Source: Zygnema cylindricum (Eukaryota > Streptophyta > Zygnematophyceae > Zygnematales > Zygnemataceae). From it: a stretch of DNA of 64,000 nt. The first letter of the stretch is position 1. Every line of letters starts with the position of its first letter. The position numbers and the translations under genes were made by a program. Location of the stretch: positions 137,946 through 201,945 of the forward strand of contig JBBHKE010000367.1 of assembly GCA_037447655.1 (NCBI GenBank). Direction: 5' to 3'. Shown one piece after another: positions 56,544 through 64,000 of the stretch. Under the pieces are notes generated by a model. That model was not told the origin of the DNA. It worked only from the letters and a program-made list of their open reading frames with translations, and made no database searches.

Positions 56544-57000
56544 TGTGTAAGGAATGTCATTCATATACCCAAGCTCTGTGTAAGGAATGTCATTCATATA
56601 CCCAAGCTCCTTGAACTGTAATCAACTTCAACTGCTCCTTGAACTGTAATCAACTTCAACTTCAACAACAAAGTCACCCTACTAACCTTTTAAAACTTTA
56701 AAGTTACACTTTTTTTGTCCTCCGCTAGACTAGTAATGTCTTGTTTTAGCTACACTCTCATTAACAGGTCGGAGATTGTAGCGAGTAGCGTGTGTGCCGA
56801 AGTCCTTTGCTTTTTCCCAATCTTCTTAGACTCAAACTGTAATCAACTTCAACAATCGAGTCACTCTGTTGACTTTTTAACTGTCTAACCATTTAGCGTT
56901 ACTTTTGTGTTTATGATGCAGTTACTCTCTTATTAACCGATCGGAGATAGGAGCAAAGAGCGTGTGCACCGAACTCATTTGCGTCAATGTTTTAGTGTTT
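56544..57000. repeat. Tandem duplications in Copia-flanking DNA
   Basis: A 33-bp unit around GTAAGGAATGTCATTCATAT occurs twice in tandem (about 56543-56609). A unit around TCCTTGAACTGTAATCAACT occurs twice (about 56608-56660). A diverged copy of a roughly 190-bp block begins again at about 56838 (CTGTAATCAACTTCAAC...GGTCGGAGAT...GCGTGTG). Confidence 0.7.
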
Positions 57001-57416
57001 CGGTTAAGTTTTGTACTCTTATTTCCAATGAGGTCAGAGCAAGGGCAGTTTTAATTCAATATTTCATTATTTTCGGGTGGTTTATCAAGAGTGAGAAAGT
57101 CAAAGGTAGACATTGATGTTTTTCATCAACTTATACTATTGTATGGGTTCAGTCTGGATTTCATTGGGCTGGGCACAACGAAGGGTCTACGTGGGTGTCT
57201 GCTGAAGTGTACGTTAGTCTAAAGAGTAATTTGCAGTAAGCTATAAAATGGGGCGTTTCTAAGAATCAAGACTTGATAGTTCCTAGATTGACCTTAGTCA
57301 CACGGGTCTCTGCTTGTACAAAGTTTTGGAGCTCCGTACTAGATTTGAGAGGTTGTGTTCATTGTCATTTGGTGTACGGTCTACTATGTGGAAAAGTAAA
57401 AGGGGCAAGCAAAAGG

Positions 57417-58074
57417 TGTAGAATCTTGAGCAAAAGACATTCACTCAAAATAATTCACAATACATAAATCATTACACAGCGAAAGCTCATAATAGACAAG
57501 AGGAATATTCAACCAAAAAGATTTATAAGTGTTCTTGGCCGAAGTCTCTTTACATCATCTCTCTTCTCTCTCTTCTTTATCCTCTTTAAATAATCTCTTA
57601 CTCCAATATCAAATCCTCTATGATTCAATCATGTAAGATAGAATTAGTTAATTCGATACTCTGCACATGTACAATGCTGCCTAAATATACTCGCTACTCT
57701 GCACTACGAGATCATAAGATACGACAAGCAGAACTTAGCGTAGCGACGAAGTCTGTCCCTAGCTGACTGTGCACTCTTCAATAAAAGTTCCACGAAGGAA
57801 GGCGCACACGCTTCTTCCTTCGAAACAACAAACTCCAAACGTTGACTTAAACACGTGTCGCTTCACGAACACACCTGCACGCAAATTGAAACACCTGCGC
57901 ACAAAACAAACAAGTGACGCGAAACGAAATAGTATGTTTCGTTCGCGGACAACAAAAGTAGTGTCGCGAAACGACATCGTACTTTTTGTATGATGACGCG
58001 ACACTTCGCGTCAAACAAAAAACAAGTTGGTATGACGCTTCGCGAAATGTCGCGAAAACGACAATATCCCAACA
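57417..58074 (-). mobile_element. Copia LTR, minus orientation (about 658 bp)
   Basis: On the minus strand it starts TGTTGGGATATTGTCG and ends near TCTACA, and is highly similar along its length to the plus-strand LTR at 59908-60571. It has the same TATA-like region (GAGTATATTTAGGCAG) and 3' text (TGAGCTTTCGCTGTGTAATG). Flanking pentamers do not match, so it is not a simple solo LTR. No adjoining internal region is recognisable. Confidence 0.75.
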
Positions 58075-58500
58075 ATCGATACGGAGATGATTCTCCGTTA
58101 AACCTTTCGTGGCTGATTAAGATTTTAACAAAATGGTAAAAAATATATTAGAATTAGCCCACTTTCACTAGAGGAATCTTATACCAAAATTGAGGCAATC
58201 TTGGGCGTGGGCCCATAACCTCTAAAGTGCAGCCATTTCTTAGTAGAGGGGTAATTCTATGAGCGAGAATTACTGCATTTACTGCCACTAACACCAGTAG
58301 TACGGATTTTTGGCCTACGATCAACGACAAAACCTATATTTGACTGACTTTTCTAGCGAGATCCTCAGTTTAATACCCCAAAGGAATAATGAAAATTACC
58401 ACGTCTGGACTGGCCCCATCCATATGAGTTGTAAGAGACGCACAAGTTTGTGACCCAAACTGGCACTCCTCTTATGTGCCCCCTGCATTTGCTGGCCCTG

Positions 58501-58585
58501 CATATGCTGCACTACACGTCAGCATGTGCTGCACTACACGTCATATGCTGCACTACACATCATCATGTGCTGCACTACACGTCAG
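58501..58585. repeat. Minisatellite, four units of 19-22 bp
   Basis: Units of the form CATRTGCTGCACTACACGTC repeat four times head to tail with small tail differences. There are no spacers of constant length, so it is not CRISPR-like. Confidence 0.85.
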
Positions 58586-59577
58586 ACAAAAACCAGATAT
58601 GGTTGTAAAGCTTCACTTGGTCGGCTTCACTTGACCGACCAGATGTGACTAAATGTAATTCATCCTCCACCAACTGATTAGTTCACAGGAAGTGGAAATC
58701 CACCTTCCCTAAGCGGTGACATTTACTCCTTTAATGATGTCAAGGATGTCGTCTAAGTCACGAAATGTGCTCCTTAATGATGTTGGCTTATTAGTTACAG
58801 CGGTTTTTCTATAAAGTCAGAGAACCAAACCAACAAAGAGTGACATGACGAAGAAAATTTCTCCTATCGACGAAGGTGCATATCTTGCTGGACCATTATT
58901 GATGAACATATAAATAGAGTGGCCTAATTATGATGTCTTTATAAGGAGTCAAGCAATTGACAAATAAGATATTTATTGACTCACATTCTTCAAGCGATTG
59001 AAGTATATGACAAAGACTACAAAAATATAGACCCAACATAGAATAATGTCATTCTTTTTCCTCCTCAATCGGGCAGTTGAAATACTTAGTTTCATCACAC
59101 ATGTTTCAGATCTTCAATCGCTACATCACGATCAGAAAGTAAAACCGTTACCTTTCCATTTGTTGCCTTAGGAAAAAAATCTAGCGGTTGATGACAAAGC
59201 TTAACGCCTTTGACTGCGATAAAAATGTTTCACTCTAATAACGATGGGCGGTATACTATTGCACATGATTTGGTGCGAGATGCAATCGCCGCCGTTGGCG
59301 CAGAAGCATGGTACGCCGTCAAACGAGAGGTTTCTTATATGCTCCCTCCCTGCCCCCAATCTAAAGGTCTTCTAAGCCTTCGGGTGGATTGGTTTTCTTC
59401 CAAGGTGTTTGGAGGACCCCTTTTGATGTGGTCCTCATGAATCTGATTGGGACACGTGTTTCTTCTAGTGCAGCATTACGCACGTCGGAGGCAGCTCAGA
59501 GGGCAGTGGCTCCTATGGAACGAGATTACACTCACCAATCTCCCTCCAATTCGCTAGTGAGGATTTCTTTTTTAGGG
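58586..59577. other. Intergenic between two LTRs
   Basis: No gene is seen. An isolated MITE-type right TIR (CACTCTAATAACGATGGGCGGTATA) lies at about 59231-59256 without a recognisable left partner. Confidence 0.5.
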
Positions 59578-59715
59578 GTGGGAAAGAAAGGAGAGAGGGA
59601 GGTGGGGGAGGGAAGAGGGAGGGAGGGAGGAAGAAGGGAGGGAGGGATGAGCGTCGGGGGAAGGGATGGAGGGAGGGAGGGAGTGAGGGAGGGAGGGAGG
59701 GAGGGAGGGAGGAAG
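59578..59715. repeat. GGGA-type microsatellite
   Basis: Repeated GGGA/GGAG units on the plus strand. ORFs through it encode Gly/Arg/Glu repeats and are not genes. Confidence 0.85.
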
Positions 59716-59907
59716 TATTGTTTTTGGGAAACTATGGACTCTCAACGACGAGATAATCTCGTCACTCGAGTAGCGATGACCAGCGACGAAATGATTTCTA
59801 CTTTAAAGTGACGTCACAGAATTCAAACGCGTCAGACGAAGAAAAACATAATACTTTTCCGTGCATACTAAATCGAAACACTGTGTTACGACCTACGGAC
59901 GGAAATC

Positions 59908-60571
59908 TGTTGGATTATTGTCGTTTCGCAGTATTTCCGCGAAGCGTCATACCAACTTTTATTTGTTTGACGCGAAGTGTCGCGTCAGCATACAAAAAGT
60001 ACGACGTTGCTTTGCCGCGGTACTTTTGTTGTCCGCGAACGAAATGTACTATTTCGTTTCGCGTCACTTGTTTGTTTCATGCGCAGGTGTTACATTTTGC
60101 GTGCAGGTGTGTTCGTGTGACGACACGTGTTAAGTCAACGTTTTGGAGTTTGTTGTTTCGAAGGAAGAAGCGTGTGCGCCTTCTTTCGTGGAACTTTCAT
60201 TGAAGAGTGCACAGTCAGCTAGGGACAGACTTCGTCGCTACGCTAAGTTCAAGCCGCTAAGTTCTGCTTGTCCTATCTTGTTGTCTCTTAGTGCAGAGTA
60301 GCGAGTATATATAGGCAGTGGTGTACATGTGCAGAGTATTAATTAATCAACCAATTAATCATAGAGGATTAATATTGGAGTAGAGATTATTTAAAGAGAA
60401 GAGTGAAGAAAGAGAAGAGAGAAGAGACATGATGTAAAGAGGCTTCGGCCAAGAACACTTATAAATCTTTTTGGATGAATATTCCTCTTGTCTTTTATGA
60501 GCTTCCGCTGTGTAATGATTTATGTTTTGAGAATTATTTTAAGTGAATCTCTTTTGCCTTAAGATCCTACA
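59908..60571 (+). mobile_element. Copia solo LTR with 5-bp target duplication
   Basis: It starts TGTTGGATTATTGTCG and ends AAGATCCTACA (TG...CA termini). It is flanked on both sides by AAATC (59903-59907 and 60572-60576), as left by intra-element recombination. It has a TATA-like box (GAGTATATATAGGCAG at about 60303) and matches the inverted copy at 57417-58074. The Copia gag at 61.1 kb lies only 520 bp downstream, but the target duplication argues against this being its 5' LTR. Confidence 0.75.
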
Positions 60572-61090
60572 AAATCACCGCGGATTATATGGACAAATTC
60601 GATTGTCGGCATACAGACTTTTTATTGGTGTTGGAGAAAGTCGGTGTAAATTAGAATACGAAGTACAATCAAAGTAGTACCGATCAGTATGAATTGCTTT
60701 AGGACAAATCAGGATTACTATAGCAGGAAATTGTACTTAGGATTAAATGTGCCAGGTAGTGGAACCGACATTACGATAGTGCGCCTATAGTGATCTTATT
60801 GGTAGATAGATAGTTAGATAGTTGTGTATTGTATAAAGTAGGACCTAGACGTTTGATAGAATTAACATGTACAAGTTCACTAAGTTAAGTGACATTTAAG
60901 GTTTTCCTTGTGTGCATGTCACTTTGTGACTGATCAGAGTTTGTGCTTGAAACTCTGTCAGTAAATTGTGTTAGGTGTGAGCTCTAAGTGAGCTGTGTTG
61001 TAAGCCTAAGTGGCTTTTGTAGTGCTAAATGTAAGCTGGTCAAAGTAAGCCATTTGTGTGGTACTTCTGGGTTGTTTTTTGCTGAATTAA
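60572..61090. other. Leader-like region before gag, no gene seen
   Basis: Follows the solo LTR. I see no recognisable tRNA primer-binding site directly next to the LTR. A TAGATAGATAG microsatellite is at about 60805. The gag frame begins at its right edge. Confidence 0.45.
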
Positions 61091-61094
61091 ATGG

Positions 61095-62524
61095 GTGACT
61101 CTGCAGCTTCTGGTAGTTGCTGCAGAGCAACAGGTTATGGGCCCACAGCCCAGAGTACCTAGTTTCGATGGAGACAACTACTTATATTGGAGAGAAATCA
61201 TGAAGCTCTACTTTGTCGAAAGAGAGCTCATGAATGTGGTGGACGGTTCCCTTGCCGAAACAGATCATAAGTGGAGCAAGAAGAATACACAGTGTGTCAG
61301 TGCGCTCATGCAGGCACTATCGTTGGAAATCGGAATGGCACACATTCAGATGGACAAGGCAAAAGACATTTGGACATCCTTGGGAGATATGTATCAAAAG
61401 ACAAATGTTCAGCGACAAATGATTACTGCTACAAGTATTTTTGAGTATAAGTACAATGGTGGTCGCATCTCAGATTATTGTTATGGTCTTAGGAAGTTAT
61501 TTTTAGAAAATGCATGCTCAGGAGGTGTTTTTCCAACTGCACAACAAGCCATGTTGCTTATGAGAGGTTTGCCTCAGTAATATAAAGGCGCCTCTAATGC
61601 ACTGAAGAAAATAGATCAGTCATCGTAGAATCTAACAATGGCAATTCAGCTAGTGTTAGAAGAAGAGTCTACTAATCTAGCAATGAAAGGAAGCAAAACA
61701 TGACAAGTATTAAACACTCAGTTTCATAATAGAAATCAGTATCAGACAGATCGATCAACTAACAAAACATGGGCCTGTTTTTACTGTTTTAACAAGGGTC
61801 ACTTCTTACGAGAATGTCCAGTTTTGAAAAATGACATTTTGACAGGAAATTTTCGTGAAGGATGGAACAACAACAAGCGCTCTTCCAACAAAAGAAAACC
61901 TTATAGGCAACCAGAAAAGGCATCTGCTTTTTCTGCCGAAAAAGAGAATGTCTTAAAGGAAAGAGGAGACAAAGTTGACAAAAATATCAGCAATTTTCCA
62001 ATTGTGACAGGAAAGGAAATGTTTGCAATGACAAGTGCATGATTTGGACCAAAGGAGAACACCTGAATTATGGACACGGGAGCATTTGCTCACATGTGCG
62101 GCGACAGAGAACTGTTCGAAACTCTCGAGCCAATCTCACCACAAAACATCTACTATGCCGATGACAGTTATGTAGGTGCAAGCTCAAAAGGAAAGGTGAA
62201 TCTTAAACTCAAAATAGACAGTCAGACAGTAAACAGGCCTTGAATAATGTGTTGTATATTCCAAAGTTCAGCAAAAACTTGTTTAGCACATCTTTGCCAG
62301 AGAGCAAAGGGTTTAAAATAAATCTCAAACATGGAAAACAAGTTGTCAGTAAGAATGGATTTGTTGCAGCTGTTGGAACTAGAGGAGAAAATATGATGTA
62401 TAGGCTTGACCTTGTTGAAGAATTTAATGGAAAGAAGGTTATGTACTCAGCTGTAACAAATTATAATGATTTATGGCCTAAAAGAATGGGGCATGTTCAT
62501 CGAGAAAGGTTAGTCCAGAAGTAG
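61095..62524 (+). pseudogene. Ty1/Copia gag-protease-GAG pre-integrase fragment, broken
   Basis: The gag region (61095-61580) has the UBN2-like blocks FDGDNYLYWREIMKLYF and DIWTSLGDMYQK. A zinc knuckle of CX2CX4HX4C type (CFYCFNKGHFLREC) lies at about 61773-61815 in the same frame. The protease motif MDTGAFAHMCGD is at about 62070. After a frame change come VLYIPKFSKNLFS and the GAG pre-integrase motif LWPKRMGHVHRERL. In-frame stops occur at 61578-61580, near 61626, near 61700 and near 62040, and there is a frameshift before 62240, so it is inactive. It ends abruptly at about 62524, with no integrase core or RT in this orientation. Confidence 0.85.
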
Positions 62525-64000
62525 ATTTCAATGTATCAAAATCTCCTACGCATTGGCGTCGCAATAGCTGATGCACTCTAGCGAATCGCCATATTTGTAT
62601 GTCAGGCCGATTTCCATTGTACCTGCAAGATAGCAAAAGATTTGCTTGACCACCTCCCAGTGCGCCCTTTTTGGCGCTTGGCACAAATGACTGACCACAA
62701 ATAAGGCCGACGAAATATCTTGACGTGTACCTACGCTAAGGTACATAAGACTCCCAATCGCCTCTCGATATGGGACGTCAATCGCTGGTTCGTCGTCACG
62801 TTTTTATAACTGTACTTTTGCGTCCAAAGGTGTTAAAGTAGGTTTCGCGTCTAGGATAGAAAACCTAGTTAACACTTCATGGCAATACTGAGTTTGGCTC
62901 ACATTTATATTGCCGTTTGCGAATCGAATCATTTCGATTCCCAAAATGTACTGTACCTCCCCAACGTCGGTTACTTTGAAATGTAGGCGCAAGTACGCCA
63001 TTAACTCGCGGATAAGATCAAAACTATCAGACGTCATAATAAAGTCGTCGACGTACACAAAAAATATCGTTTCATCTGCGCCCTCACCCTTAACGTACAC
63101 GCCAAATTATGAGACCGTTTGGGTGAAACAGAATTTGAGTAGTACTTTATGTAGGCACATGTACCAAGTTCTGGGCGCCTGCTTCAACCCAAAGAGAGAT
63201 TTACAGAGGCGCCATACTTTTCCTTCCCTTGACGTTACGCCCTCCGGAACTATCATATAAACCTCTTATTCAAGCTCGCCTTTTAGGAAAGCTGTTTCGA
63301 CATCCACTTGATGGACGTGTTTTTGTCTTGCGGCCGCAATTGCAATAATCATGCGTAATGAGTCAAATTTGACCACCGAAGCATATGTCTCCATATAGTC
63401 AATCCCCTCTCGTTGCTGAAACCCCTTGCATACAAGCCGTGCTTTATGTTTAGTTATTTCCCTGAAACACCTGTTTTTGTTTTGAAAACCCACTTGGCAT
63501 CGATTGCCTTTTTATCTTTCGGTAAAATTACTTCCTCAAAAGTTCGATTTTCCACAATTGAATTAAATTCCCTCTCCCAAGCCAGTTTCCACTTAGATTC
63601 CCAATCACATGAATTTCTCGCCTCCGAGTATGATTCAGGATTTCCAGCTAAACTAGTACATAATGATTGCTAAATAATTAAATCCGATTCTTTCGAATCA
63701 GAGATAAAGTAATGGGAATTCTCAATAAAACGGACCGGTTTCTTTACTTTGTTTTCTCTATTGCTTTGTCGAAGTATAATTACGGGTTTCTTTTTTTTTT
63801 CAATTTCAATCACTTTTCCACTTGATTTGCTTGATTTAGAGCTCTCCGATTTTTGAGTATTTGTAGACATTCGAGAGTCATGACTGGTGTCACTTCGATT
63901 GTCAATTTCAATGAGAAGAATTTCTATTAATTCAGGTCGAGATTTCTTGGAATTTTCCTATGAATCATTTTCCACGTCTGAATCTGTTTTGTCAATGTTC
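62525..64000 (-). pseudogene. Ty1/Copia integrase tail-reverse transcriptase fragment, minus strand, partial
   Basis: Reading from the right edge leftwards: a Lys/Ser-rich linker with ILRQSNRENKVKKPVRF (integrase C-terminal tail), KARLVCKGFQQREGIDYMET and HQVDVETAFLKGELE (RT fingers and palm), FFVYVDDFIMTSDSFDLI (the catalytic YVDD box) with VQYILGIEM, then SVGTRQDISSALFVVSHLCQ and HWEVVKQIFCYLAGT (RT/RNase H connection). Frames change several times and the RNase H core is missing, so it is probably dead. The upstream integrase would lie beyond 64000. Its left edge meets the oppositely oriented gag piece at about 62525. Confidence 0.85.

Noticed and set aside
58501-58585. Possible CRISPR-like array
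   Set aside because: The units are contiguous with no unique spacers, and the host is eukaryotic. It is a minisatellite.
60572-62524. Solo LTR at 59908 as the 5' LTR of the gag fragment
   Set aside because: Matching AAATC flanks fit a completed solo-LTR insertion, and no primer-binding site follows the LTR. Proximity alone is not enough, though an LTR link cannot be fully excluded.

Overview
This is nuclear DNA from an intron-rich eukaryote, most likely of the green lineage (a charophyte alga or non-seed plant). The reasons are a GRV2/RME-8 type endosomal gene with about 33 exons, a plant-plastid-like family I inorganic pyrophosphatase homologue, plant-type G-boxes, Ty1/Copia retrotransposons and dense MITE-like elements. 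Species cannot be fixed from sequence alone. The only telomere-like array is of TTAGGG type rather than the common plant TTTAGGG.

Layout. 1-2.5 kb: GA-rich and T-rich simple sequence, one recognisable exon of a WDR83/MORG1-like WD40 gene (minus strand, continuing off the left edge) and a degenerate interstitial TTAGGG array just upstream of its start. 2.5-11.6 kb: gene-poor DNA with terminal-inverted-repeat (TIR) elements of several families. 11.6-15.6 kb: two plus-strand purine-rich ORFs, each preceded by a long polypyrimidine tract. The first is a pyrophosphatase homologue that has lost most catalytic residues. The second is a low-complexity hypothetical. 15.6-24.2 kb: simple repeats, two tRNA-Gln(CUG) genes with related downstream repeat units, more MITEs, and a retroelement ORF remnant joined to a duplicated scrap of the neighbouring RME-8 gene.

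24.2-47.2 kb (minus strand): one large RME-8/DNAJC13/GRV2-like gene, rebuilt here exon by exon with mostly compatible splice phases (about 2,350 codons). All four IWN repeats can be placed. The J domain that should sit between IWN repeats 2 and 3 is not visible, and the GYF-like segment is unrecognisable. 47.2-54 kb: MITE-rich intergenic DNA. 54-64 kb: Copia debris, including tandem RNase H fragments, two LTRs of one family in opposite orientation (one a solo LTR with a 5-bp target duplication), a broken plus-strand gag-protease piece, and a minus-strand integrase tail-reverse transcriptase piece running off the right edge.

The genes do not form an operon or an obvious pathway. The most interesting signals are the J-less RME-8 model, the pyrophosphatase pseudoenzyme with a cluster of perfect G-box palindromes, the retroelement plus RME-8 exon duplication, and a set of MITE families sharing one TIR core.
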